In this document: positions 53,620 through 62,536 of the stretch, one piece after another
Layout: the number at the start of each line of letters is the position of its first letter
Numbering within the stretch: the first letter of the stretch is position 1
NCBI GenBank assembly: GCA_035702665.1
Contig: DASSQD010000107.1
Location: 7,175 to 71,174, forward strand
DNA: 64,000 nt
Direction: 5' to 3'
Source of the DNA: VBDM01 sp035702665
GTDB lineage: Bacteria > Pseudomonadota > Gammaproteobacteria > Burkholderiales > SG8-39
Program-made: the position numbers and the translations under genes
Notes under the pieces: generated by a model
Told to the model about the DNA's origin: nothing
Database searches by the model: none
The model's input: the letters and a program-made list of their open reading frames with translations, nothing else

Positions 53620-53736
53620 GGACGGAATGAGCCGGAAGAAGGCTGGTTGGGCTATTATAGAAAAAAGCGTCCTCGCGGGCGTCGGCCACTCCGGCAAGCA
53701 AGGTTTTGCAGGTTGACCAATTATTGGGGGGTCATT

Positions 53737-54192
53737 ATGCAACCAAATCGTCGGATCGACGCATGTCGATTTGTTATCGCCTGCGCGCTGGGTCTCGCCT
53801 CGCTCGCAGCATTCGCCACCGACATCGCCCAGTTCAAGGTAGCGAAGGGCGCCGTCTACCTCGAGCGCGGCGGCAAGCGCTTTCCCGCCTATGTAGGAAC
53901 GCATCTGCAGGCGACCGATACCGTCGTCACAGGGGCGGACGGCTCCGCCGGAATCACGTTCATCGACAACTCGCTGCTGTCGGTAGGCCCGAACAGCGTT
54001 CTGCAGATCGAACGCTATGCATTCAACTCTACGACGCATGAAGGCGTCTTCGACACCACGCTCTCCCGCGGGACGCTGTCGATGGTGTCGGGCAAGATCG
54101 CCAAGCAGTCTCCCGATTCCGTGAAGGTGAGAACGCCTTCGTCGATCCTCGGCGTGCGCGGGACCGAATTTCTGGTGCGCACGGGCGAATGA
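53737..54192 (+). CDS. FecR-domain protein, exported
   Basis: A 151-residue protein with a signal peptide (FVIACALGLASLAAFATD) and a compact FecR domain. GTHLQATDTVVTGADGSAGITF and SLLSVGPNSVLQIERYAF are followed by a GTLSMVSGKIAK...VRTPSSILGVRGTEFLV segment, typical of stand-alone FecR proteins near CHASE2 sensors. Unlike classical FecR it lacks an N-terminal anti-sigma region and a transmembrane anchor. A strong GGGGGG lies upstream of the ATG at 53737. It is probably a periplasmic ligand or partner of the CHASE2 sensor; ompA-like gene follows 16 bp later. Confidence 0.88.
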   Translation: MQPNRRIDACRFVIACALGLASLAAFATDIAQFKVAKGAVYLERGGKRFPAYVGTHLQATDTVVTGADGSAGITFIDNSLLSVGPNSVLQIERYAFNSTTHEGVFDTTLSRGTLSMVSGKIAKQSPDSVKVRTPSSILGVRGTEFLVRTGE

Positions 54193-54208
54193 GGTGTAAA
54201 GTGGTCGC

Positions 54209-54799
54209 ATGCGGGCGCGCCACCTAGGGCCTCTAGCCGCGCTGCTGGTTCTGGGCGGTTGCGCAACCTCCCAGGACCTGGTCGTTCTGCTTCCGGACAA
54301 GGACGGCAAGGTCGGGAAAGTCTTCGTTCACAATGCCAATGGCGATGTAACGCTCGACAGCGCTTACGCCTCGGCGCGCACGTCGGGCGGCAGCGTGCAG
54401 CGCAATACCGTCAGCCAAGGCGAGCTCAAGGAGGTGTTCGGCAGCGCTCTTGGCGCGATGCCGCCGCGTCCGATATCGTTCACCCTCTACTTCGAAAGCG
54501 GCACCGACGAGTTTACCGACCAGTCCAAACAGGAAATCAAGCGCGTTCTCGCCGAAATGGCGCGACGGCAGGCCCCCGAGATTACTGTAATCGGCCACAC
54601 CGACCAAGTCGGGCCGGATCCGACGAACGACGCGCTGTCCCTCCAGCGCGCGGACCGCGTGAAATCGATCCTGATCGGCATGGGCATTCCGCCAGCACGC
54701 ATACTCACGGCAGGGCGAGGCAGGCGGGAGCCGCTGGTTCGCACCGCTGAGGGAGTTTCCGAGCCTCGCAACCGACGGGTGGAAATCAACGTCCGCTAG
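54209..54799 (+). CDS. OmpA-family lipoprotein
   Basis: A 196-residue outer-membrane lipoprotein. The lipobox LVLGGC places the acylated Cys at residue 18. The C-terminal OmpA domain (~90-196) binds peptidoglycan, with FTLYFESGTDEFT, the conserved TVIGHTDQVGPDPTNDALSL, and a final NRRVEINVR. It forms a likely pair with the FecR gene on the same strand. Its last 14 bp overlap the end of the convergent CHASE2-SpoIIE gene. Its place in the cassette suggests that it anchors or senses the cell wall. Confidence 0.92.
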   Translation: MRARHLGPLAALLVLGGCATSQDLVVLLPDKDGKVGKVFVHNANGDVTLDSAYASARTSGGSVQRNTVSQGELKEVFGSALGAMPPRPISFTLYFESGTDEFTDQSKQEIKRVLAEMARRQAPEITVIGHTDQVGPDPTNDALSLQRADRVKSILIGMGIPPARILTAGRGRREPLVRTAEGVSEPRNRRVEINVR

Positions 54800-56786
54800 G
54801 CCCGTTCCAGCGCATCACCAGCAGCGTGAGGTCGTCGGCTACTTCCGCCTTGCCGACGAAACGCGAGACGTCGGCCTTGATCGCTTCCACTATTTCCGTC
54901 GGACTCGCCGCGCTCGCGCTACGCAGCAGCGCGCGCTCCAGTCTTTGCGCTCCGTAGAGTTCGCCGGTCTCGTTCATCGCCTCGGTCACGCCGTCGGAAA
55001 CGACGCAAGCAATATCCCCGGCAGTAAGCGAATGCTCGGCGCGCGCGTAGGGGTATCGCTCCAGCACGCAAAGCGGCGGCCCCCCGCCTTCTGCGAGGCG
55101 CGCGACCCTGCCGTCCGACGTCAGTATGAAAGGCGGTTCGTGACCGGCATTGCAGTACTCGAGCCGGCCGGTCTGAGCATCGAGAACGCCGGCAAACGCA
55201 GTTACGAAGAGCGACTCGGGATTCTCGCGCGCGATTTCCGAGTTGGCCTCGCACAGCAGCTCCTCGATGCTTTGCCCCCGCCGGAGCGCAGCGCTCTTGC
55301 ACAGCGCTTTGCTCACCGCCATGAAGATGCTCGCCGGCAGACCTTTCCCCGAGACGTCGCCTACCAGAATGAACACGTGTCCGTTGTCGAGCATGAAGAA
55401 ATCGTAAAGATCGCCGCCGACCTCACGTGCGGGTTCCATGGACGCGGCGATATCGAAGCGGTGCTCCGCCGGGAAGGCCAGTTCGGGCCGCGGGAGAATG
55501 CCCATTTGAATCCGTCGCGCCGCATCGAGCTCGCCGGCGAGCCGCGCTGCAGCCTCGCGCTCCTGCTGCAACCGCTCCTGAAGCGATTTCTTCTGCGCGT
55601 TGGCCTCCCCCAGGGTCTCGGCAAGCATCGCCGCGAACAGAAAGGCCGTGGCGGCGCCGGGGACTGAAGCGTCGAGCAGCAGCCCGGCCCCTCGGTAAGC
55701 AGCGAAGCCTGCGAGGCCCAGCGCGATCAACGCCAAGACGACCAGGGCGCTCGAGCGTCTCGGCGAGAAGCGGGGAACGCAGTACACGACGATCAATCCC
55801 GCCACGACAAGAGCGAGCGTCTCAATCCAGGGCGCCCACCGTGGACGCATCAGAAGATCGCCATCAAAGACGCTCTCGAGAACCTGCGCGTGTACCTCGA
55901 TGCCGGGCATGCGCTCGCCGAGCGGCGTGCTCTGGTAGTCGATGAGACCGAGCCCCGTCACTCCGACCAAGACGAGCTTGCGGTCGATCCGAGCGGACTC
56001 CACATGACCGTCCAGAAGCTCCGCCGCCGAAATGAACCGATCCGGGTCATGGGGCGTGTAGTGCACCCAGATGCGCCCGTCCGGCTGTGTCGGCACGCTG
56101 AGGTCGCCCATACTCACGGCGGCCACTCCCCCAGCGCCGCCGCGCACGGTGAAGAGAGGCTCGCGGCTTGCGACGCGCAAGGTCTCCAAGCTGAGCGGCA
56201 GCACCGGCGTCGCGCCGACGAGCGCCACCATTGGCACGCGCCGCACGACGCCCGCCTCAGTGTCCGCGCTCAGCAATCCATGTCCTTTGGCGGCAGCGTC
56301 GATCTCGGGGAGGCTGCGCAACGCTGCGGCATAGCGCCGCACCGCCCCGAGGCCTTGAGCGTTCTCTTGCAGGGACGGGGTCATCGGTGCCGTCTCCGAG
56401 ATATTGCCCGTCTCCAGTCCAGCGATCCCCAACGCCACCGGCGCCGCTCGAATCGACGCTGCGAGCATTGCGTCGTGGCGCGGAAGCCTGGCGAGGCGCT
56501 CAGCCAGTTTCGGATCCGCATCGGAGACCGAAGGCGCCAGCCATTCCGGGGAAAGGCGGTCCGGTTCTGGAAACAGAATGTCGACGCCGATTGCCGCGGG
56601 CCGTGCCGCCGCGACCCTGTCGAACAGCCGGGCGACCAGATTTCGCGGCCAGGGCCACTGGCCAAGACGATTCAGACTTGCTTCGTCGATGGCAACGATG
56701 ACCGCGGGCGCTGACCGCCGCTCCCGCGGCGACACCCTCTGATAACCGTCGAGCCATGCGAGCCGCAGACTCCCGATCACCGGCAT
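54786..56786 (-). CDS. CHASE2 sensor with SpoIIE/PP2C phosphatase output
   Basis: A 666-residue (minimum) membrane sensor-phosphatase. A periplasmic CHASE2 domain occupies about 20-265 (VIVAIDEASLNRLGQWPWPR; AIGVDILFPEPD). Three hydrophobic segments follow at ~285-380, then a coiled coil with AARRIQMGILPR near 428. The PP2C domain has the metal Asp residues in GGDLYDFFML, LVGDVSGKGLPAS and CVVSDGVTEAMN. It likely dephosphorylates the STAS protein. Before the annotated ATG the same frame encodes LILLAVLLVPVLW, a missing first transmembrane helix, with only non-canonical starts (CTG 56885 or ATT 56828). See the finding. Confidence 0.88.
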   Translation of the reverse strand: MPVIGSLRLAWLDGYQRVSPRERRSAPAVIVAIDEASLNRLGQWPWPRNLVARLFDRVAAARPAAIGVDILFPEPDRLSPEWLAPSVSDADPKLAERLARLPRHDAMLAASIRAAPVALGIAGLETGNISETAPMTPSLQENAQGLGAVRRYAAALRSLPEIDAAAKGHGLLSADTEAGVVRRVPMVALVGATPVLPLSLETLRVASREPLFTVRGGAGGVAAVSMGDLSVPTQPDGRIWVHYTPHDPDRFISAAELLDGHVESARIDRKLVLVGVTGLGLIDYQSTPLGERMPGIEVHAQVLESVFDGDLLMRPRWAPWIETLALVVAGLIVVYCVPRFSPRRSSALVVLALIALGLAGFAAYRGAGLLLDASVPGAATAFLFAAMLAETLGEANAQKKSLQERLQQEREAAARLAGELDAARRIQMGILPRPELAFPAEHRFDIAASMEPAREVGGDLYDFFMLDNGHVFILVGDVSGKGLPASIFMAVSKALCKSAALRRGQSIEELLCEANSEIARENPESLFVTAFAGVLDAQTGRLEYCNAGHEPPFILTSDGRVARLAEGGGPPLCVLERYPYARAEHSLTAGDIACVVSDGVTEAMNETGELYGAQRLERALLRSASAASPTEIVEAIKADVSRFVGKAEVADDLTLLVMRWNGPSGR

Positions 56787-56881
56787 GTCCTCCCACAGGA
56801 CCGGAACCAGCAGGACCGCGAGCAGAATGAGCGCGCGCCCGGCGCTTCGAGCGGGTCGGCCTCCGCCCGGCGGGCCTTCGC

Positions 56882-57847
56882 TCAGAGCTCGATCTCCATT
56901 CCGTCGTACGCTGCGGAGACACGCAGCGGCGGGCCTATCCTGGAGATCTCTTCATAGCGGAGCGTCTCGCGCCAGATTTCCGTGATGCGCTCGTCGTTGT
57001 TGGCCGGCTCGTGATGGAAGAGCACGAGGTGCTTTGCATTGGCAAGCTGGCACAGCTCGACGGCGACGACGTTGCTCGAATGACCCCAGTCTTCCTTCAC
57101 CGACACCGCCTCGGCGAGCGAGTACATGGCGTCGAAGATCACCAGGTCCGCGTCTGCAAAGAAGGTGGCCGCGCCCTCGACTTCATCGGGAATATCCAGC
57201 CGGTGCTCGGAATCGGTCGAATACACGATGACCCGCCCGTCGCGGACGAAGCGGTAGCCGTACGAATCGCCCGAATGATTCTGCCGCCTGGCCGTGACGC
57301 TCCACCCGGCGATGTCGTAGCTGCGCCCCGGCTGGAGGGTGACGAACTCTATCGATGCCGAGAGGCTGTCGAAAGGCACCGGAAAACTGGGCGGATCCTG
57401 CTGGCGTCGCAGCGCCTCCTCGATATTCGTGTGGCACCCGTAGATCCGGATCTTGTTTCCAGGCACGTATGCCGGTCCGAAGAACGGGAAGCCCATGATA
57501 TGGTCCCAGTGAACATGCGACTGGAAGATGTGGAAAGTATTCTTCTTCGATGGGCCATCGCGGCTGAACACGTGGTTTCCGAAGGCGCGCACCCCGCTCC
57601 CAAGGTCGCAGAGCACGTACTCGCCATCGCCCGCGTCAAGCTGGACGCAGGCGGAATTGCCTCCGAAGGTATGCGACACGGAGAAGTCGAGTTCGGTGTC
57701 GACCCAGGCGCGCGCCTTTTCCTGCGTGTCCAGACCCTTGCCGGCGGCCGACACAATAGCGCTCGCGAGTTTGTCCCGCACCGAGGCGCAATCGAGGGAA
57801 ACGGGAATCGAGCCGCGCGTTCCCCAGAAGGTGACCCACAGCGCCAT
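56882..57847 (-). CDS. MBL-fold metallo-hydrolase
   Basis: A 321-residue metallo-beta-lactamase-fold protein. The N-terminus VTFWGTRGSIPVS is common to the PhnP/RNase Z-like group. The metal motif HVHWDHIMGF (HxHxDH) is near residue 112, with further ligands in a DSEHRLDI and VIFDAMYS region and a late FHHEP near 281. It is likely cytosolic. Its stop lies by the frame of the CHASE2 gene. The adjacent STAS gene starts 4 bp before its start codon in transcription order, so STAS-MBL-CHASE2 form an operon. A second-messenger phosphodiesterase or nuclease role is possible; substrate unknown. Confidence 0.85.
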   Translation of the reverse strand: MALWVTFWGTRGSIPVSLDCASVRDKLASAIVSAAGKGLDTQEKARAWVDTELDFSVSHTFGGNSACVQLDAGDGEYVLCDLGSGVRAFGNHVFSRDGPSKKNTFHIFQSHVHWDHIMGFPFFGPAYVPGNKIRIYGCHTNIEEALRRQQDPPSFPVPFDSLSASIEFVTLQPGRSYDIAGWSVTARRQNHSGDSYGYRFVRDGRVIVYSTDSEHRLDIPDEVEGAATFFADADLVIFDAMYSLAEAVSVKEDWGHSSNVVAVELCQLANAKHLVLFHHEPANNDERITEIWRETLRYEEISRIGPPLRVSAAYDGMEIEL

Positions 57848-57850
57848 CGG

Positions 57851-58234
57851 TTAGGCGCCGCCAGCGGAGTCGTACGCTGCAAGGGCGACCGCAGACACCT
57901 TTCCCAGGGCCTCCCGCACCGTTGCAAAGCACTGGAACACGAGGTTGAAGCGGCTGATCTCGAAGATCTCGCGCACCACGGGCTGGAGCGCGGCGACGAC
58001 GATCGTGCCGTCCTGCTCACGGACCTTCTTGGCGGCCAGCATCAATACCCGCAGGCCGACGCTGCTGATGTAGTCGACTCTCGAGAAATCGAGCACGAGG
58101 CGATCGCCGCCCCTGCGGCAATTCGCGACGTGTGAGTCGAGCGCGGCCTTCAGTCCATCATTGGTGCTGTTGTCGATTCGACCGACGGGTGTGAGCACCA
58201 ACGAATCTCCGTAACGCACCTCGGATACTTGCAT
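57851..58234 (-). CDS. STAS-domain anti-anti-sigma factor-like protein
   Basis: A 127-residue STAS protein. The core LVLTPVGRIDNSTNDGLKAAL (here LTPVGRIDNSTNDGL) and the phospho-site region LVLDFSRVDYISSVGLRVL near 52-70 include the typical D-x-S-S motif (YISSVGL), with the Ser that is phosphorylated in partner switching. It is first in the STAS-MBL-CHASE2/SpoIIE operon. It should be phosphorylated by the HATPase kinase and dephosphorylated by the SpoIIE domain; this follows from family knowledge and gene content, not direct proof. Confidence 0.92.
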   Translation of the reverse strand: MQVSEVRYGDSLVLTPVGRIDNSTNDGLKAALDSHVANCRRGGDRLVLDFSRVDYISSVGLRVLMLAAKKVREQDGTIVVAALQPVVREIFEISRFNLVFQCFATVREALGKVSAVALAAYDSAGGA

Positions 58235-58410
58235 GCATCAGGCTCCGGACGATTGGGTGCCCTGCTATTGGACGGCGCACGATCGACAAATTGTCGGCGT
58301 CTCGAGCTTATTCTGATTCATCGCTGAGCTGCCTTCAAGTGCGGCGCGCCCGCCGAGATACCCGGCAAACAGTGCTAGAATCGCGGCCTTTCGCGTCGTT
58401 CGGTTTCGCC

Positions 58411-59076
58411 ATGACCGTCGAGCAAGCACGCTTCAACATGATCGAGCAGCAGATTCGCACTTGGGAGGTGCTCGACCAGGACGTGCTCGACCTGCTGTAC
58501 GCGGTGCGCCGGGAGCAATTCGTCCCGGCCGCCTACCGGGAGCTCGCCTTTTCGGATCTGGAGATTCCCCTGTACGAGGGCGCCGGCGAAGGCGAGCGCA
58601 TGATGCAGCCCAAGGTCGAAGCGCGCATTCTTCAGGAGCTGGCCGTCAGGAAGCATGAGCGCGTGCTCGAGGTCGGCACGGGCAGCGGGTACCTCGCGGC
58701 GCTCCTCGCCGCTCGCGCGCACCATGTGCATTCCGTGGAGATCAATCCCAGGCTGAAGACACTCGCCGAGGAGAACCTTGGGCGAGCCTCGGTCGAAAAC
58801 GTCACCGTCGAGCAGGGCGACGCCGCCCGCGGCTGGGCGACGCACGCGCCGTACGACGTCATCGTGCTGACCGCATCGACCCCGATCTTGCCGCCGACCT
58901 TCCTTGCCCACCTGAAGCCCGGAGGAAGGCTGTTCGCCGTCGTGGGCGATCCGCCGGTGATGGAGGCGCGCCTCATCACCTGCGTCGACCAGGGCGCGCA
59001 CCATATGATCGACCTCTTCGAGACCTCGCTTGCCCCTCTGAGAAACGCGATGCAACCCGGGCGCTTCCAGTTCTGA
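58411..59076 (+). CDS. pcm: Protein-L-isoaspartate O-methyltransferase family protein
   Basis: SAM-dependent methyltransferase repairing isoaspartyl residues. The 221-residue product from ATG 58411 has the SAM motif VLEVGTGSGYLAALLA near 80 and VHSVEINPRL near 104. The upstream segment MIEQQIRTWEVLDQ, with DVLDLLYAVRREQFVPAAYR, fits the shorter Pcm-like group common next to tolC in Betaproteobacteria. Classical Pcm starts with a different N-terminal block, so the true substrate may differ. Its stop shares a base with the tolC start (TGATG). Confidence 0.85.
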   Translation: MTVEQARFNMIEQQIRTWEVLDQDVLDLLYAVRREQFVPAAYRELAFSDLEIPLYEGAGEGERMMQPKVEARILQELAVRKHERVLEVGTGSGYLAALLAARAHHVHSVEINPRLKTLAEENLGRASVENVTVEQGDAARGWATHAPYDVIVLTASTPILPPTFLAHLKPGGRLFAVVGDPPVMEARLITCVDQGAHHMIDLFETSLAPLRNAMQPGRFQF

Positions 59077-60446
59077 TGGCGTTTCACGCCAGTTCCGAGC
59101 GGCTCAACGGCATTGTCCCGCTGCTCGTGCTCGGCTTCACGTCCATGCCCGTGAGCGGAGCGGATCTGCTCCAGATCTACCACGACGCCCTCGCGAATGA
59201 CGCGACCTACGCTTCTGCGCGTGCGACGCGCGACGCCGCGCTTGAAAACGTGCCGCAAGGCGTCGCCCAGATCCTGCCGACGATCAACGCCACCGCGTTC
59301 GGTCAAGCCAACAACGTCGACATCAAGTTCAATGACGTCGCCGGCACGGGGGCAGGGGGCGAATCCGTGCGGGTAGGTCCTTCCGGCGGTTTCAACGTGA
59401 CGCTGACGCAGCCGCTGTTCAATTGGCAGAACTTTCAGGCGTACAAGGAGGCCGGTTTCAAGGCCGCACAGGCCGAAGCTCTCTTCGGTCAGGCGACCCA
59501 GGATCTGATCGTGCGTGTCGCGCAGGCCTACTTTGACGTGCTTGCATCGCAAGACGGTCTTACGTTCATTCAGGGGCAGAAGGTGGCAATCGCGGAGCAG
59601 CTTGCGCAAGCCAAGCGCAATTTCGAGGTCGGCACCGCGACCATCACGGACACCCACGAAGCGCAGGCGCGGTTCGATCTCGCAACTTCACAGGAAATAG
59701 CGGCGCAGAGCGACCTTGAAATAAAGAAGCGTACCCTGCAGCAGATCGTGGGTAGGTTCCCCGAGCAGCTCGCTCCGCTCAAGGCAAGCATCGATCTCAA
59801 CCCACCGAAGCCCGATTCGATGGAGGACTGGGCTGCTGCGGCTTCGATGCAGAGCTATCCCGTGCGGGCTCAGGAGGCGGTTCTGGAGGTGGCCATACGA
59901 GAAATCGAACGGGTACGCGCCGGGCATTTGCCGACCGTCAATATCGTGGGGAATGCAGGTGTGACTTCTCAAGGCATCAGCTCTACCGCCACCGTCAACG
60001 CAGCTTCCGACAGCAGGAACCTGAACATAGGACTACAGCTCGCCATCCCGCTCTACGCCGGAGGCAGCGTTAGCTCGCTGGTTCGTCAGGCAGTCGCGAA
60101 CCGCGAGAAAGCGCAGCAGGATCTTGAAAGCGCGCGTCGCGCAGCTGCCCTCTCCGCGCGCCAGTCCTACCTCGGGGTGACCAACGGCATGGCACAGGTC
60201 AAAGCCCTCGAGGCCGCGCTTGTGTCCAGCCGCAGTGCGCTCGATTCGAACAAGCTCGGCTACGAGGTCGGGGTGCGCATCAACATCGACGTGCTCAACG
60301 CACAGCAGCAGGTATTCAGCACGCTGCGCGATCTTTCCAGGGCTCGCTACGACACTGTCCTGAACGGGCTGCGTCTGAAGTCTGCCTCGGGCACGCTGAC
60401 GGACGGCGACGTCGAGGAAGTAAACCGCCTGCTGGGCGCGAACTAG
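59076..60446 (+). CDS. tolC: TolC-family outer membrane efflux channel
   Basis: Outer-membrane channel of type I secretion and drug efflux. The 456-residue protein has a signal peptide (IVPLLVLGFTSMPVSG) followed by ADLLQIYHDALANDATYASA, the classic TolC start. Further repeats are FNVTLTQPLFNWQNFQAYKE, VRVAQAYFDVLAS and LQLAIPLYAGGSVSSLV. The two-fold repeat of the OEP domain is visible. No inner membrane pump genes are adjacent. Its last 4 bp overlap the convergent waaA. Confidence 0.94.
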   Translation: MAFHASSERLNGIVPLLVLGFTSMPVSGADLLQIYHDALANDATYASARATRDAALENVPQGVAQILPTINATAFGQANNVDIKFNDVAGTGAGGESVRVGPSGGFNVTLTQPLFNWQNFQAYKEAGFKAAQAEALFGQATQDLIVRVAQAYFDVLASQDGLTFIQGQKVAIAEQLAQAKRNFEVGTATITDTHEAQARFDLATSQEIAAQSDLEIKKRTLQQIVGRFPEQLAPLKASIDLNPPKPDSMEDWAAAASMQSYPVRAQEAVLEVAIREIERVRAGHLPTVNIVGNAGVTSQGISSTATVNAASDSRNLNIGLQLAIPLYAGGSVSSLVRQAVANREKAQQDLESARRAAALSARQSYLGVTNGMAQVKALEAALVSSRSALDSNKLGYEVGVRINIDVLNAQQQVFSTLRDLSRARYDTVLNGLRLKSASGTLTDGDVEEVNRLLGAN

Positions 60447-61696
60447 GCGCCGAGCAGCCGCTCGCACACCGCGAGCGTTCGCTGAGTCGCGCCGCGATGG
60501 GTTGCGCAGAAAGCGGCTCCGGCCTTTCCCATCCGCTCGCGCAAGCCCGGGTCATCCAGCAACGACCGCGCCCGCCGCAGCATGTCGTCGGCGCCGTCGA
60601 CCCGGAGCGCAGCGCCCGCGGCCACCGCGCTGGCCGCCGCGAGCGCAAAATTGTAGGTATGCGGGCCGATGAGCACAGGCACGCCGGCGGCGCAGGCCTC
60701 GATCAGATTCTGTCCGCCGTAGGCGAGCAGGCTGCCCCCAATGAAAGCCACGTCGCTGGCGCGATAGTAGGCCGCCATCTCGCCCATGCTGTCCCCGAGC
60801 ACGATCTCGCAGTCGGCGCGGAGCGGATCGCGGGCGCTGCGCCGAGCGAACTTCAAGCCTCGCGAAGCCAGAAGCTGCGCCACTGCGTCGAAGCGCTGTG
60901 GGTGCCGCGGAACGATCACCAGCAGAGCTCCGCCCAGAGAATCCCGGGGCAGCGCGTCGAGAATAAGCTCTTCCTCCCCTTCGCGCGTGCTCGCGGCGAG
61001 CAGCACTTTTCTGCCGCCGAACCGCTGCCTGAGCTGCGCAGCGAGCGAGTCGCTGCCCGCAGCCGGCTCCATGTCGAACTTGAGATTGCCGGTCACTTCG
61101 ATGCGGCGCGCCCCGAGGGATCGCAGCCGGTCGGCGTCCTCGGCGGTTTGTGCCGTGACGGCCCCCAAGCTCCCGAGCGCGGCCCGGACCAGCGGCCCGA
61201 CTGCGGCGTAGGCGCGCGCCGATCTCGCCGACATCCGCGCATTGGCGAGCACGAGCGGCACGCGCGCGCGCTCGCATTCGCCCACAAGATTGGGCCAGAT
61301 CTCAGTCTCCATCAATATTCCGAGTCTCGGCCGGAAATGGCGCAGAAAGCGCCTGACTGCAGAAGGGTAGTCGTAGGCCAGCCACGCGACCCGAACCGAT
61401 CCGCCGAGCATCTGCTCGGCGGCCTGCCGGCCGGTCGCCGTCATCTGCGTGACCAAGAGATCGCATTCCGGGTGGCGCTCCTTGAGAGCGCCCAGCAGCG
61501 GCTCGGCGGCGCGGGTCTCCCCCAGCGATACCGCGTGCAGCCAGATCACCGGTCGCGCGAGCGGGGTTCGATAGAATCCGAAGCGTTCTCCGGGATTCTC
61601 GCGGTAGCGCGGCTCCTGCCGGCCCCGCCACCACAGCCGCGCGAGGACGAAGGGGAAGGCGAGCCAAAGGAGCAGCCGATAGCCCGCGCGCCACAT
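60443..61696 (-). CDS. waaA: 3-deoxy-D-manno-octulosonic acid (Kdo) transferase
   Basis: Inner-membrane-anchored GT30 enzyme that adds Kdo to lipid A precursor. The 417-residue product has an N-terminal anchor (YRLLLWLAFPFVLARLWWRG), WLHAVSLGETRAAEPLL near 52, MTATGRQAAEQML near 86, IWPNLVGECERA near 130, the donor-site GSLLAYGGQNLIEACAAGVPV near 310, and GPHTYNF near 333. It converges on tolC (4-bp overlap) and is divergent from the glycosyltransferase at 61790. Confidence 0.95.
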   Translation of the reverse strand: MWRAGYRLLLWLAFPFVLARLWWRGRQEPRYRENPGERFGFYRTPLARPVIWLHAVSLGETRAAEPLLGALKERHPECDLLVTQMTATGRQAAEQMLGGSVRVAWLAYDYPSAVRRFLRHFRPRLGILMETEIWPNLVGECERARVPLVLANARMSARSARAYAAVGPLVRAALGSLGAVTAQTAEDADRLRSLGARRIEVTGNLKFDMEPAAGSDSLAAQLRQRFGGRKVLLAASTREGEEELILDALPRDSLGGALLVIVPRHPQRFDAVAQLLASRGLKFARRSARDPLRADCEIVLGDSMGEMAAYYRASDVAFIGGSLLAYGGQNLIEACAAGVPVLIGPHTYNFALAAASAVAAGAALRVDGADDMLRRARSLLDDPGLRERMGKAGAAFCATHRGATQRTLAVCERLLGA

Positions 61697-61789
61697 CAGA
61701 ATGCACCCGGCTGCCGAGCCCGGAAAGCGGTTAGAATGCGCGGCATAAGCGGCTGATTATACGGGTTGGCTCGCTATTTCTTCGCGCCC

Positions 61790-62536
61790 ATGCCCCTGTC
61801 CGTAGCGATCATTACCCGCAACGCGGCCTCGCAACTCGAGAGCTGCCTGGCGAGCGTCGCTTTCGCAGAAGAGGTCGTCGTGGTGGACTCGGGCTCGACC
61901 GACGGGACGCAGGGGCTCGCCTCACGCCAGGGCGCGAGAGTGATCGCGCAGGACTGGCTCGGGTTCGGTCCGCAGAAGCAATTCGCCGTCGAATCCGTGA
62001 GCCACGATTGGGTGCTCTGCCTGGATGCAGACGAAAGCCTGAGCGAGGAACTGCGCAATTCCATCGTCGCCGAGCTCAAGGCGCCACGCGGCTTCGTGTA
62101 CGCGATGCCGCGCTGCAACCGCTTCCTCGGTCGCTGGCTCAGGCACGGGGAAGGCTACCCGGACTGGAGCGTGCGCCTGTTCCACCGCAAGCATGCGCGC
62201 TGGGGCAGCGAGCCGGTGCACGAGAAGGTCGTGGCGACCGCACCCGTGCTGCGCCTGCGGGGAGACCTGCTGCACGACTCGGCGGAGACGCTCGAGAAGT
62301 ATCTGGACAAGCAGAACCGATACACCAGCCTGCAGGCCGAGTTGCTGCTCGCCTCGGGCCGCCGCGCGAGCCTCCTGCATCTCGTATTCTCGCCCTGGCT
62401 GCGCTTCGTCAAGTTCTACCTGCTGCGACTCGGGTTCCTCGACGGTGTAGCTGGGCTGGTACACATCGCGATCGGCTGTATGAATACGTTCAACAAGTAC
62501 GCGAAGCTCAAAGCGCTCGAGCGGGGTTCCAAATGA
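61790..62536 (+). CDS. waaE: Family 2 glycosyltransferase, WaaE-like LPS core
   Basis: A 248-residue GT-A glycosyltransferase resembling WaaE/LgtF beta-1,4-glucosyltransferases of the LPS inner core. It has LSVAIITRNAASQLESCL at the start, VVVDSGSTDGTQGLA near 38, and the metal motif LCLDADESLSEEL near 82. WSVRLFHRKHARWGSEPVHE near 126 is typical of this family. The ATG at 61790 is better than an upstream TTG. The stop overlaps the rfbB ATG (ATGA), which ties it to dTDP-sugar synthesis. Exact acceptor and donor unknown. Confidence 0.85.
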   Translation: MPLSVAIITRNAASQLESCLASVAFAEEVVVVDSGSTDGTQGLASRQGARVIAQDWLGFGPQKQFAVESVSHDWVLCLDADESLSEELRNSIVAELKAPRGFVYAMPRCNRFLGRWLRHGEGYPDWSVRLFHRKHARWGSEPVHEKVVATAPVLRLRGDLLHDSAETLEKYLDKQNRYTSLQAELLLASGRRASLLHLVFSPWLRFVKFYLLRLGFLDGVAGLVHIAIGCMNTFNKYAKLKALERGSK

